Position numbers and translations under genes: made by a program. The notes beneath the pieces were generated by a model. That model saw only the letters and a list, made by a program, of their open reading frames with translations. It made no database searches and was not told where the DNA came from. This document shows, one piece after another, positions 15,403-23,849 of a DNA stretch of 32,197 nt. Position 1 is the first letter of the stretch. Each line of letters opens with the position of its first letter. Source of the DNA: an uncultured Balneolaceae bacterium. GTDB lineage: Bacteria > Bacteroidota > Rhodothermia > Balneolales > Balneolaceae. The stretch lies in contig CALKOA010000137.1 of assembly GCA_938091655.1 (NCBI GenBank), positions 1-32,197 on the forward strand, given 5' to 3'.

Positions 15403-16506
15403 ATGAGCGACGCTTTTACACCATTCGGAAAAGCTACCGAAATCTCCTCTGGACTTTTATATACACCAGTGCACACACCTGCTACTGCCGCACATGAACA
15501 AGTCGTTTATTTCAAGGATGAAAAAACAAGTCTTCAAGCTATCATCGCCATTCACGATACCACATTTGGACCCTCTTTAGGTGGCGCCAGAATGTGGCCA
15601 TATCCTAATCTTGAAGCCGCTCTGGATGATGTACTCCGGCTTTCAAAAGGTATGACCTACAAAGCAGCTATTTCCGGACTTAATCAAGGAGGAGGAAAAG
15701 CAGTCATCATAGGAGATTCAAGAACCGATAAATCTGAGGAACTGTTTCGAGCCTTCGGACGATGTGTAGATTTTCTAGCTGGGCAATACATCACCGCTGA
15801 GGATGTAGGCATGGACGAAGAAAATATGGCTTGGGTGCACCAAGAGACCCCTCATGTTACCGGACTGCCAAAGCATTTAGGCGGCAGTGGTGATCCCTCT
15901 CCTTTTACTGCGCTTGGGGTTTACGTAAGCATGAAAGCCTCAATGCAATACGCAACAGGCCAAGATAGTTTGGAAGGAAAGAAAATCGCCATACAAGGAG
16001 CTGGACATGTAGCATCTTATTTAGCTAAGCACCTTCAAAAGGAAGGCGCAATACTCTACATTTCTGACATATATCCCGAAAAAGCCGAACAACTTGCTGC
16101 AGAAGTAGGGGCGGAGATCCTTGCCCCTGAACATATTCTCTCCCACCGGGTCGACATACTAAGCCCCTGCGCACTTGGTGGGGTGATCAATGACGAAACG
16201 CTGGACCGTTTAGCTTGTGACTTTATCGTGGGTGGTGCAAATAATATCCTCCGGGAAGAAGTGCACGGCCAACGATTGAAAGAAAGATCCATCCTTTACG
16301 CGCCCGATTATGTGGTAAATGCAGGGGGTATTATTAATATTTCGAACGAAATAGGTGGGTACAATCCCGAAAGAGCTACCGAACAAACCCGCGAAATTTA
16401 TCACACTCTGCTAGAGGTCTTTTACTACGCAAAAACTCACAATTTAACCCCTAACTTAGCGAGTAACCAACTTGTAGAACAGCGTTTAGCCAACGCTCAA
16501 AAATAA
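15403..16506 (+). CDS. Glu/Leu/Phe/Val dehydrogenase family enzyme, probably leucine dehydrogenase
   Basis: These NAD-dependent enzymes reversibly deaminate branched-chain or aromatic amino acids to 2-oxo acids. The 367 aa match leucine dehydrogenase length. The catalytic domain has GGARMW (60-65), the catalytic lysines in GMTYKAA (K87) and NQGGGKA (K99), and TAEDVGMD (131-138). The NAD domain has IAIQGAGHVASYLAKHL (195-211), and later DYVVNAGGIINIS. The ATG at 15403 is preceded by a palindrome that may control it. hslO starts 2 bases after its stop, so they share a transcript. The substrate preference (Leu, Val or Phe) cannot be read by eye. In many bacteria this step feeds branched-chain fatty acid synthesis. 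Confidence 0.88.
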   Translation: MSDAFTPFGKATEISSGLLYTPVHTPATAAHEQVVYFKDEKTSLQAIIAIHDTTFGPSLGGARMWPYPNLEAALDDVLRLSKGMTYKAAISGLNQGGGKAVIIGDSRTDKSEELFRAFGRCVDFLAGQYITAEDVGMDEENMAWVHQETPHVTGLPKHLGGSGDPSPFTALGVYVSMKASMQYATGQDSLEGKKIAIQGAGHVASYLAKHLQKEGAILYISDIYPEKAEQLAAEVGAEILAPEHILSHRVDILSPCALGGVINDETLDRLACDFIVGGANNILREEVHGQRLKERSILYAPDYVVNAGGIINISNEIGGYNPERATEQTREIYHTLLEVFYYAKTHNLTPNLASNQLVEQRLANAQK

Positions 16507-16508
16507 TC

Positions 16509-17417
16509 ATGAGTATTACTAAAGAAGACTTTCTATTCAAAGACCGAATGGTTAAAGGAATGACCAAAGACGGACATTTCAAACTTTCTGTGGTCAAAAC
16601 AACAGCACTGGTTAAAGAAGCCAGAGACCGTCATGGTTTATCCCTACTAGCCACCGTAATGCTAGGTAAAACACTTACAGCTGCGGCTTTATTAGCTTCC
16701 GAATTAAAAAAGGAAGAACGCATACAAATTCGACTAGACGGTAGTGGACCCCTTCAATATGTAGTTGCAGAAGCGAACAGTTTAGGAGAGGTTCGAGGAT
16801 ATGTAGGGAATCCTAGCGCCGAATTAGCCTATGATGACCCGGATGTATCGTTATCCGACGGTATAGGCTTGGGTGTGCTCAGCTTAACCAAGGTGCTCTA
16901 CAATGAAGCAGAACCCAGAACCAGTTCTATAGAATTAATTGCTGGGGATGTAACCCGAGATATTGCTCACTATTTGGCACAATCCGAGCAGGTTCCATCT
17001 GCGGTTATGCTGGATATTGGAATTACAGAGGACGGTGCCATATCCGAGGCTGGAGGCCTTCTTCTGCAGCGACTTCCCGACGCACCAGATGGACAAATTG
17101 ATATGCTACAAGAGCGTTTGGCTTCATTTCAACCCATCGATCAATTGCTCTCGGAAAAAATATACATTGATGATATTATGCACCGTTCCGTCTCACCTAT
17201 ACAGGTAAAAGAGCTTGGTCGGAATCCTGTGGATTTCTTTTGTCGATGCAGTCGTAAACGATTTTTAGGCGCATTGACAATGCTTAGTCTTGAAGACTTA
17301 GAAGATCTAAAAGATGAAGGGCAAGAAATCGTTTGTCATTTTTGTAACAACAAAGAATACATCTCTGCTCAAGAAATCCGAGGATTAATCACCAAGGCAA
17401 AAGCGCAGCGCAATTAA
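16509..17417 (+). CDS. hslO: Redox-regulated chaperone Hsp33
   Basis: Hsp33 is a cytosolic holdase activated when oxidation releases zinc from four cysteines. The four ligands are present as C245-R-C247 and C276-H-F-C279, the classical CxC...CxxC set near the C-terminus. The N-terminal domain shows KTTALVKEARDRHGLS and MLGKTLTAAALLAS, and the hinge IQVKELGRNPVDFFCRC. Length (302 aa) is normal. It follows the leucine-dehydrogenase-like gene by 2 bases. Its TAA shares TTAA with the stop of the convergent Fe-S carrier gene (4-base overlap), leaving no room for a separate terminator. Confidence 0.96.
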   Translation: MSITKEDFLFKDRMVKGMTKDGHFKLSVVKTTALVKEARDRHGLSLLATVMLGKTLTAAALLASELKKEERIQIRLDGSGPLQYVVAEANSLGEVRGYVGNPSAELAYDDPDVSLSDGIGLGVLSLTKVLYNEAEPRTSSIELIAGDVTRDIAHYLAQSEQVPSAVMLDIGITEDGAISEAGGLLLQRLPDAPDGQIDMLQERLASFQPIDQLLSEKIYIDDIMHRSVSPIQVKELGRNPVDFFCRCSRKRFLGALTMLSLEDLEDLKDEGQEIVCHFCNNKEYISAQEIRGLITKAKAQRN

Positions 17418-17950
17418 ACGGCAAAGCTTTCACCGCACCCACAGTTATCGGTAGCATTGGGATTGTCAAACACAAAGCCGCGAGCATCCAGCCCATCGGG
17501 ATAATCGATACTAATTCCTTCTAAGTACATCAGATGTTCTTCCTTTACGATAATTTCTACATCAAAACTAGCGTATATTCGATCCTCATTGGTTCGGTGA
17601 TCTAGACCTAATTTATAACTAAGGCCTGAACAGCCACCACCTTCTACCGCAACACGCAAATAAAGCTCAGATTCCAAGCCTTCTTGCTCCACTATCTTTT
17701 TGACTTGCCGCGCAGCTCGTTCAGTAAGTACAATGGGTCGAGCGGTTTCTGGATCAAAATCATCTGCATTTTGTAACCCTTTATCCATGAGCCTTTGATC
17801 GGCGGAAGAACTCTCCAAAACGTCCTCTTCATCCAAGTCAATTAATGACGCAATTACGTCATCTAATGAATCCTGTAATGATTCATCCGCAATGGGTCTG
17901 ACTTCGCTAGAGCGCCCGGGTTCATTGACTTTGTTATTGCCTCTATCCAT
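17414..17950 (-). CDS. A-type Fe-S cluster carrier (IscA/ErpA/SufA family) with N-terminal extension
   Basis: The last 107 residues (72-178) are a standard HesB/IscA domain, which carries Fe-S clusters to target enzymes. All three ligand cysteines are present: C107 in EGGGCSGLSYKL and C170/C172 in the C-terminal NCGCGESF. Ahead of it are about 70 extra residues, rich in Asp, Glu and Ser (SLQDSLDDVIASLIDLDEED) with one predicted helix; IscA proteins normally have about 107 aa in all. An internal ATG (Met55) could give a short form, but upstream spacing (10 bases after the AlbA_2 gene) favours the long one. It ends the run that includes lipA, a [4Fe-4S] enzyme, which suggests a role in supplying lipoyl synthase. 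Confidence 0.92.
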   Translation of the reverse strand: MDRGNNKVNEPGRSSEVRPIADESLQDSLDDVIASLIDLDEEDVLESSSADQRLMDKGLQNADDFDPETARPIVLTERAARQVKKIVEQEGLESELYLRVAVEGGGCSGLSYKLGLDHRTNEDRIYASFDVEIIVKEEHLMYLEGISIDYPDGLDARGFVFDNPNATDNCGCGESFAV

Positions 17951-17960
17951 AATGACAAAT

Positions 17961-18665
17961 TTACGTAGATTTAACCGAAAATGTGTAGTGTGCTTTTCCG
18001 TCTTTTTCGAAGAGATCTAATACACCCGCGCTTACCAAATTCACCAAAATTTTAGTCGCTCTATAGCTGTTGATATAAGCAACATTGGAAAAATCTGAGA
18101 CAGTAATGACGCTATATTCCTTTAAATAGCGAAACAATATCTGCTCTTTCTCTCCATATTCAAATGTTACTCCATGAGGAGCTCCGCCCTGCTTAAGAAC
18201 TTGGATATATTCATCGCTAGCCTCCACGCTGGCATCATTTACCCGAACAAATACCTTTCGTAGTTTATTGGACTTTCCTGCCTTCACCTGTACTGGCTTT
18301 TCAGGCGATTCAGGTACGCCTACTATAAGGATATCACGCTGTCCTATTTGAAATAATTCAAGGGTAATGTCTACTGGGGGAATACATTCTTCTTCGGCTG
18401 CTTTTTTTAACCAAAACTCCTCTTCTAAATAAGTCTCTAGCCCTATCAATTCTCCTCTGTCACTTACACCAACCAATATGATTCCGCCTTCTGTATTAGC
18501 AAAAGCAGCAATTTCACGCGCCAATTTTTCGGGTGATGCGACTTTCTGCTTAAACTCCAAAAATGACGACTCCCCTCTCTCAACCAGATTGGTTAAGTCG
18601 GCTTTTGACATAGAACTAAGCTTGGTTGTACCTGAATACTTCAGGTACTGTTCGTATTCCTTCAT
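17961..18665 (-). CDS. AlbA_2 (Schlafen-like) DNA-binding domain protein
   Basis: The protein has 234 aa. Residues ~25-140 form an AlbA_2 domain (the former divergent AAA-4 family): GESSFLEFKQK (31-41), REIAAFANTEGGIILVGVSD (50-69), and later VFVRVNDASVEAS. Residues ~160-230 look like a winged helix: ILFRYLKEYSVITVSDFSN, YRATKILVNLVSAGVLDLF, HYTFSV. Such proteins are usually nucleic-acid binders or transcription regulators; some relatives act in defence. The start overlaps the gpsA stop by 4 bases (ATGA) and the stop is 10 bases before the Fe-S carrier, so it is part of the operon. A regulator for this operon is plausible but unproven. Confidence 0.8.
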   Translation of the reverse strand: MKEYEQYLKYSGTTKLSSMSKADLTNLVERGESSFLEFKQKVASPEKLAREIAAFANTEGGIILVGVSDRGELIGLETYLEEEFWLKKAAEEECIPPVDITLELFQIGQRDILIVGVPESPEKPVQVKAGKSNKLRKVFVRVNDASVEASDEYIQVLKQGGAPHGVTFEYGEKEQILFRYLKEYSVITVSDFSNVAYINSYRATKILVNLVSAGVLDLFEKDGKAHYTFSVKST

Positions 18666-19690
18666 GAATAAATATTTTGTAGACCTTCTTGCTTAGGATC
18701 CCGATTCATCAGCTGAGTCATTGCATCAATGGGATTTACCCCTTCGAAAAGTACATGATATACTGCCGAGGTAATGGGCATTTCAACGGAGTTTTTTTGT
18801 GCCCAAAAGTGTACTGCTTGGGTGGTTTTAACGCCTTCAGCTACCATTTCCATTCCATCAATAATCTCTTCAAGGCTCTTCCCTTCTCCGATGAGTTGCC
18901 CTAAACGGCGGTTACGACTATGAGGAGAGGTACAGGTTACAATTAAATCCCCCATTCCTGTAAGCCCAGAAAAAGTATCCGTATGTGCCCCAAAATAAGC
19001 ACCCATCCGCTTCATTTCATGCAATCCCCGAGTGATGAGTGCCGCTTTGGTGTTATCCCCCCAGCCCGCACCATCAATAACACCGGCGGCAATAGCCATA
19101 ATATTTTTAACTGAGCCCCCGACTTCAACTCCCGCCACATCGTTATTCACGTAAATACGGAACATCGGCGTCATACACGTATCCTGAATATAGGTAGCCG
19201 TCTGAGTAGAATAGGATGTTGCTACAACGGTTGTTGGTTTTTGATGAGCCACTTCTTCGGCATGGCTCGGCCCGGATAAGACTCCAATCCTATCAGAGCT
19301 AATCACACCATCAAGTACATGGACTAGTACCTGTGACATTGTTTTGAAGCTATCCTTTTCAATGCCTTTTGATACTGTTATGACGACTTCATTGCCACTG
19401 AGCAAGGGCTTTATGCGACTAGCCATGTCACCTAAGGTATGCGAGGGAGTGGCCAAGACCAATAAATCTTTTTCTTGTACAAGCTCCGAAAGCTCTTCTA
19501 CCGCATAAACCGAATCGGGTAATACTAGATCCGACAAATAACTTGGATTTACGTGGTGGGCGTTTATATGCGCAACAATTTCTGGCTCTCTTGCCCAAAC
19601 ATGAACTTGGTTCCCCGCCTCATAGAATACCTTTGCTAAAGCCGTTCCAAAACTACCTGCGCCAATAATCCCAATACGTTGTTTGCTCAT
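18662..19690 (-). CDS. gpsA: Glycerol-3-phosphate dehydrogenase [NAD(P)+]
   Basis: GpsA reduces dihydroxyacetone phosphate to sn-glycerol 3-phosphate, the backbone of phospholipids. The 342 aa are normal length. The nucleotide loop is GIIGAGSFGTALA (7-19). SKGIE (107-111), SGPSHAEEV (139-147) and the catalytic lysine K195 in GGSVKNIMAIAAGV are all present, and GWGDNTKAALITRGLHEM binds the substrate. It starts 9 bases after plsY, the enzyme that uses its product, and overlaps the AlbA_2 gene. Confidence 0.98.
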   Translation of the reverse strand: MSKQRIGIIGAGSFGTALAKVFYEAGNQVHVWAREPEIVAHINAHHVNPSYLSDLVLPDSVYAVEELSELVQEKDLLVLATPSHTLGDMASRIKPLLSGNEVVITVSKGIEKDSFKTMSQVLVHVLDGVISSDRIGVLSGPSHAEEVAHQKPTTVVATSYSTQTATYIQDTCMTPMFRIYVNNDVAGVEVGGSVKNIMAIAAGVIDGAGWGDNTKAALITRGLHEMKRMGAYFGAHTDTFSGLTGMGDLIVTCTSPHSRNRRLGQLIGEGKSLEEIIDGMEMVAEGVKTTQAVHFWAQKNSVEMPITSAVYHVLFEGVNPIDAMTQLMNRDPKQEGLQNIYS

Positions 19691-19699
19691 AATTAGCCT

Positions 19700-20395
19700 T
19701 TAATTCACCTTTGCTGCGCTCGCTTCAGTCTTTGCTAGGGTCGTTGCCTTAGCACCAACTTTATTTTCTGTACCCGACATTAACCTGCCAATATTGGCTT
19801 TGTGTTTATAAATGATTCCAAATGCTATAATGGCCGCAAATAAAATAATACTTCCATCCACATACCAATCCAAACCAAAACGCATAATTAATAACGTAAT
19901 GGGATAAATCCCTGTAGCAATGATAGAGGCTAATGAAACATACCTAGTGGACCACACAATAAGTCCAAACAACGTAAACGAAATCCCGATGGATATGGGT
20001 TCGATCCCAAAAAGCATTCCACAGGCTGTTGCAGCGCCCTTTCCTCCCTTAAATCCAGCAAAAATCGGGAACATATGACCACCCACAGCTGCCATCCCAC
20101 AAGATATAGCGAGAAAAGCTTCAACATCCCAATTCGGGGGCGCCAAAGGTCCGCTAAACCAAAGAAAGGCCAAACCACTAATCCAAAATGAGCTGACAAA
20201 GCCTTTCATGAAATCCAACACAAATACCGTCACCCCAAAAGGTACTCCTAACACTCGAAATGTATTGGTTGTACCTGCATTTCCGCTTCCGTGTTCTCGT
20301 ACATCGATTCCTTTAAAGCCCTTACCCACCCAGATTGCAGAAGGTATAGAGCCTAACAAATAACTTATAATAAGTACCGTTACGGTTGCGGCCAT
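19700..20395 (-). CDS. plsY: Glycerol-3-phosphate acyltransferase (acyl-phosphate dependent)
   Basis: PlsY is an integral membrane enzyme that acylates glycerol 3-phosphate with acyl-phosphate, the first step to phosphatidic acid. The family signatures are visible: LLGSIPSAIWVGK (13-25), REHGSGNAGTTN (33-44), and GGHMFPIFAGFKGGKGAATA in the middle. Several hydrophobic helices fit the multi-pass topology. The 231 aa are slightly longer than usual because of a polar Ala/Lys/Thr-rich tail (about 209-231). It lies between lipA (40-base gap) and gpsA (9-base gap) on the minus strand. Confidence 0.97.
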   Translation of the reverse strand: MAATVTVLIISYLLGSIPSAIWVGKGFKGIDVREHGSGNAGTTNTFRVLGVPFGVTVFVLDFMKGFVSSFWISGLAFLWFSGPLAPPNWDVEAFLAISCGMAAVGGHMFPIFAGFKGGKGAATACGMLFGIEPISIGISFTLFGLIVWSTRYVSLASIIATGIYPITLLIMRFGLDWYVDGSIILFAAIIAFGIIYKHKANIGRLMSGTENKVGAKATTLAKTEASAAKVN

Positions 20396-20435
20396 TTCAA
20401 TTCCGACTAATTAATAAACTCAGAAGCTTGTCACG

Positions 20436-21311
20436 TTACACGTGACGCTCGGCATGATACGAAGAACGGACCAAAGGACCGCTCTCTACATGTTCAATAC
20501 CTAAGTGCTCACCGATTTCTTTGTATTCGGCAAACTGATCCGGATGAATCCAATCTTTCACGGGATAATGCATTTTAGTCGGCTGCATGTACTGCCCAAT
20601 AGTAAGCACGTCTACTTGATGATTCGCACAATCCTGCATGAGCTCGATCACCTGCTCTCTGGTTTCACCCAGACCCACCATAATACCTGTTTTAGAACGA
20701 ATACCTGCCTCTTTTGTGCGCAACAATAAATCCAAAGACCGTTGATATTTGGCTTGTGGCCGCACTCTTCGATACAGTGCAGGAACGGTCTCTAAATTAT
20801 GGCTCAACACATCGGGAGGAGTATCCAGGACAATTTGCAAGGTTTCCCAGTCACCCTTAAAATCGGGAATAAGAGACTCAATGGTCACTCCAGGAATTAC
20901 GCGTCTTAATTCGGTATGGGTAGCGGCAAAAATAGGGGCTCCTCCATCCTTTCGATCGTCACGGTTTATGGAAGTTAAAACAACATGTTTTAAGCCCATT
21001 TTACGAGCAGCATCGGCTACTCGAAGCGGCTCTTCCCAATCCAAATCAGCCGGCGGTCTCCCTGTTTTGATCGCACAAAATGCGCACGAGCGGGTACATA
21101 CATCACCCAGAAGCATAAAAGTAGCCGTTCCAGCTCCCCAGCACTCGCCCATGTTAGGACAACGAGCCTCAGAGCAAACCGTATTCAACTTATGCTCATT
21201 AATCGTGTCGAGTACTTCTTTAAATTTTTCTCCGGAAGGAAGCTTTACACGTAACCAGTCTGGTCTTCTTTGAGTAGTAGATCGATCTACCACATTCAAT
21301 TCTTTTATCAT
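20436..21311 (-). CDS. lipA: Lipoyl synthase
   Basis: LipA is a radical-SAM enzyme that inserts two sulfurs into protein-bound octanoyl chains, consuming an auxiliary [4Fe-4S] cluster. All cluster ligands are visible: auxiliary C46, C51, C57 (CSEARCPNMGEC) and radical-SAM C72, C76, C79 (CTRSCAFC). The conserved terminal RSSYHA (282-287) supplies the Ser ligand. The length, 291 aa, is normal. It follows lipB by 80 bases and precedes plsY by 40. A clear Shine-Dalgarno site precedes the start. The Fe-S carrier at the end of the same gene run may serve it. Confidence 0.98.
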   Translation of the reverse strand: MIKELNVVDRSTTQRRPDWLRVKLPSGEKFKEVLDTINEHKLNTVCSEARCPNMGECWGAGTATFMLLGDVCTRSCAFCAIKTGRPPADLDWEEPLRVADAARKMGLKHVVLTSINRDDRKDGGAPIFAATHTELRRVIPGVTIESLIPDFKGDWETLQIVLDTPPDVLSHNLETVPALYRRVRPQAKYQRSLDLLLRTKEAGIRSKTGIMVGLGETREQVIELMQDCANHQVDVLTIGQYMQPTKMHYPVKDWIHPDQFAEYKEIGEHLGIEHVESGPLVRSSYHAERHV

Positions 21312-21318
21312 AATCTTG

Positions 21319-21324
21319 CTCCTT
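21319..21324 (-). promoter_or_regulatory. lipA: Shine-Dalgarno site of lipA
   Basis: The minus strand reads AAGGAG seven bases before the ATG at 21311. It is one of the few clear sites in the window and fixes this start. Confidence 0.7.
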
Positions 21325-21391
21325 GCTGCACTGTCCTGTTAAGGATGGCAATTAATCCTACTAACGGCCCGCCATAAAACGTACACCATTT

Positions 21392-22141
21392 TTAAAAATA
21401 CGAAATTTTATCGTCTAGTTCTTTGGTGGCACCTGCCCAATTGGCTCGCACCTGAAACACTTCTTCAAAACATTGAACTATTTGTTTTTTAACCGAATCA
21501 ATGGAAACTTCCGTTCCTAACTCCACCTGCATGCTGGTAACCTGTTTGTCTTGGATGCCACAGGGGACGATATGGGAAAAGTAATCCAAATTAGTTGCTA
21601 CATTTAACGCGAAGCCATGCATGGTTACCCACCTAGACGACCGAATACCCATTGCTGCAATTTTACGGTCCTCTAGCCAAACTCCGGTTTGCCCCTCTGC
21701 CCTACCCGCTTTAAGTCCGTAATGCGCTAATGCTTTAATAAGCACTTCCTCCAAATAGCGAAGATACTTGTGTATGTCGGTAAAATGTCGATCCAAATCT
21801 AATACTGGGTACCCCACAATCTGCCCAGGGCCGTGGTAAGTAATATCCCCTCCACGATCTACTTGAACAAATTCCGCTTCCAGATCATGAAGCTCCGTTA
21901 CCGAACGCAACAAATGCGCAGCATTCCCACTTTTGCCCATGGTATACACATGGGGATGTTCGACAAAAAGCAGCATATCCGCCAAATCGTCGTCGGTATA
22001 TTGGGTGTGTTCGGGGTTTCTCTTTTGCTGAATAAGCGCTTCTTGAAGTTGCTTCTGAAGATCCCAAACGCTGCGATACGCAACTCGTTCTAGGTCATAA
22101 ACCTCTAGTATAGAACGAGCGTCCGCAGCTTCACTCTTCAT
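21392..22141 (-). CDS. lipB: Octanoyl-[acyl-carrier-protein]:protein octanoyltransferase
   Basis: LipB moves octanoate from acyl carrier protein to the lipoyl domains of dehydrogenase complexes, making LipA's substrate. Signature RGGDITYHGPG (96-106), catalytic K150 in DRKIAAMGI, H175 in MHGFALN and catalytic C194 in IVPCGIQDKQVTSM are present. At 249 aa it is somewhat longer than E. coli LipB because of a longer N-terminus and an insert with Tyr/Asp (HTQYTDDDLADML). It begins 23 bases after lpdA, so lipoate is attached and used by neighbours in one transcript. Confidence 0.96.
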   Translation of the reverse strand: MKSEAADARSILEVYDLERVAYRSVWDLQKQLQEALIQQKRNPEHTQYTDDDLADMLLFVEHPHVYTMGKSGNAAHLLRSVTELHDLEAEFVQVDRGGDITYHGPGQIVGYPVLDLDRHFTDIHKYLRYLEEVLIKALAHYGLKAGRAEGQTGVWLEDRKIAAMGIRSSRWVTMHGFALNVATNLDYFSHIVPCGIQDKQVTSMQVELGTEVSIDSVKKQIVQCFEEVFQVRANWAGATKELDDKISYF

Positions 22142-22164
22142 GGCATTGCCTTTGAGTTACCGGC

Positions 22165-23583
22165 TTAATGTTTTACTGGGGTGCCCAAATGAACCCCTTC
22201 ATTATACGCCTCAGCTACCGCTTCCATTACCGCCTCAGAAAGAGTTGGGTGCGGATGCACAGCGCTGATAATCTCATGACCGGTGGTTTCTAGGTCTCTA
22301 GCAACTACTGCCTCTGCAATCATTTCTGTCACACCAAAACCAATCATATGACAACCTAACCACTCGCCATACTTAGCGTCAAAGATTACTTTTACAAACC
22401 CTTCTTCGTGCCCAAGCGCCGTTGCTTTGCCACTGGCAGACAATGGGAACTTACCTACTTTTACCTCATATCCTGCTTCCTTAGCAGCGGCTTCGGTCAA
22501 TCCAACAGAAGCTACTTGTGGCTCACAGTACGTACAACCTGGAATATTTTCGTAATTAATGGCTTTTGGATTTTTACCCGCCAACTGCTCAACCAATACA
22601 ATGGCTTCATGAGAGGCTTTATGAGCCAACCAAGGAGCACCGATAATATCACCCACTGCATAAATACCCTCCACTCCAGTAGAGTAGGTGGACCGGTCTA
22701 CAACTATGGCTCCTCGTTCTATTTTAACGCCAATTTCTTCTAAGCCTAATCCTTCCACATTACCAGTTACACCAACAGCCGAAAGCACCACATCTGCTTC
22801 TACTTTCTGCTCGCCTTTTTTGGTATTAATAGTTACTTCAACGCCTTTTCCTTTTTTGGTAACTGATTCAACCGTACTCTCTGTGAGGATATTAATGCCT
22901 TTCTTTTTGTAGATTTTACCCAATTCTCGTCCAACATCAGCATCTTCGACAGGAACTAAGTTCTTTTGTAATTCTACTAGTGTAACCTCTGTGCCAATAG
23001 TATGGTAGAAATAGGCAAACTCTACCCCAATGGCACCAGCCCCAACAATAACCATTTTCTTCGGTTGCTTTTCCATTGTCATTGCAGCTTCTGAATCGAT
23101 GATCGTTTTTCCATCAATGGGAAGATTAGGTAGCACACGTGGCCTTGCTCCCGTGGCAATGATAAAATGCTTTGCTTTAATCCGTTCGGTTTCTTTCCCC
23201 GATTCGTCCTGAACTTGTAATTCATTTTTAGAAGCAAAAACCCCTGTACCCATAAATACTTGGATTTTGTTGGCCTTCATCAAAAACTGAACCCCTTTAC
23301 TCATTTTGTTGGCCACACCGCGGCTGCGCTTTACCATTCCGCCAAAATCAGCTTTAGATCCGCTTACCTCAATTCCATAATCCGACGCATGTTGAATGGA
23401 CTCGAGTACCTCAGCAGAGCGCAATAACGCTTTGGTTGGAATACATCCAATATTTAAACAAACCCCACCGAGATGTCTTTTTTCTATAATTGCGGTAGAA
23501 AAACCAAGTTGTGAAGCTCTAATTGCAGCCACATAACCACCAGGGCCTGAGCCAATTACACATACATCAAATTCTTTAGCCAT
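22165..23583 (-). CDS. lpdA: Dihydrolipoyl dehydrogenase (E3)
   Basis: This FAD enzyme reoxidises dihydrolipoamide in the pyruvate and 2-oxoglutarate dehydrogenase complexes and the glycine cleavage system. FAD loop GSGPGGYVAA (11-20), the redox disulfide C42-LNIG-C47, NAD loop GAGAIGVEFAY and the catalytic dyad H445/E450 in HPHPTLSEA are visible. The 472 aa are normal length. The E1 and E2 genes are not in the window, so E3 here is grouped with lipoate genes instead. It is the first gene of the leftward run, and two 11-base direct repeats lie just upstream. Confidence 0.97.
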   Translation of the reverse strand: MAKEFDVCVIGSGPGGYVAAIRASQLGFSTAIIEKRHLGGVCLNIGCIPTKALLRSAEVLESIQHASDYGIEVSGSKADFGGMVKRSRGVANKMSKGVQFLMKANKIQVFMGTGVFASKNELQVQDESGKETERIKAKHFIIATGARPRVLPNLPIDGKTIIDSEAAMTMEKQPKKMVIVGAGAIGVEFAYFYHTIGTEVTLVELQKNLVPVEDADVGRELGKIYKKKGINILTESTVESVTKKGKGVEVTINTKKGEQKVEADVVLSAVGVTGNVEGLGLEEIGVKIERGAIVVDRSTYSTGVEGIYAVGDIIGAPWLAHKASHEAIVLVEQLAGKNPKAINYENIPGCTYCEPQVASVGLTEAAAKEAGYEVKVGKFPLSASGKATALGHEEGFVKVIFDAKYGEWLGCHMIGFGVTEMIAEAVVARDLETTGHEIISAVHPHPTLSEAVMEAVAEAYNEGVHLGTPVKH

Positions 23584-23597
23584 AATATTCTTTCATC

Positions 23598-23633
23598 GAT
23601 TGGGTTTGTATTTACCTCATATGATTGGGTTTG
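23598..23633. repeat. Paired direct repeat upstream of lpdA
   Basis: GATTGGGTTTG occurs at 23598-23608 and 23623-23633 (25 bases from start to start), 15-50 bases ahead of the lpdA ATG. Two identical 11-mers this close to the first gene of an operon suggest an operator, but could be a simple duplication. Confidence 0.4.
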
Positions 23634-23849
23634 GGCTATCGGAACCGCCTAAAGTAGATACCTAAATGAGCCTATTACTCCCAAAATGACAAGGATTATA
23701 GAGAAACATTATTGAGCTCTAAATATAAGGCATTTCTAGTTGATAGTCATATGGGATTCCCACGAAAATCCTGACCCTTCTGCTTGATGTATTTGGTAAA
23801 TCTTTGGTATACTGAGATACAATATTTGAATGTAGAAAAAAATAGGCCC

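Noticed and set aside
20749-21273. 174-codon open frame on the plus strand
   Set aside because: It is fully antisense to lipA, whose cluster-binding cysteines are intact, so it is a shadow frame.
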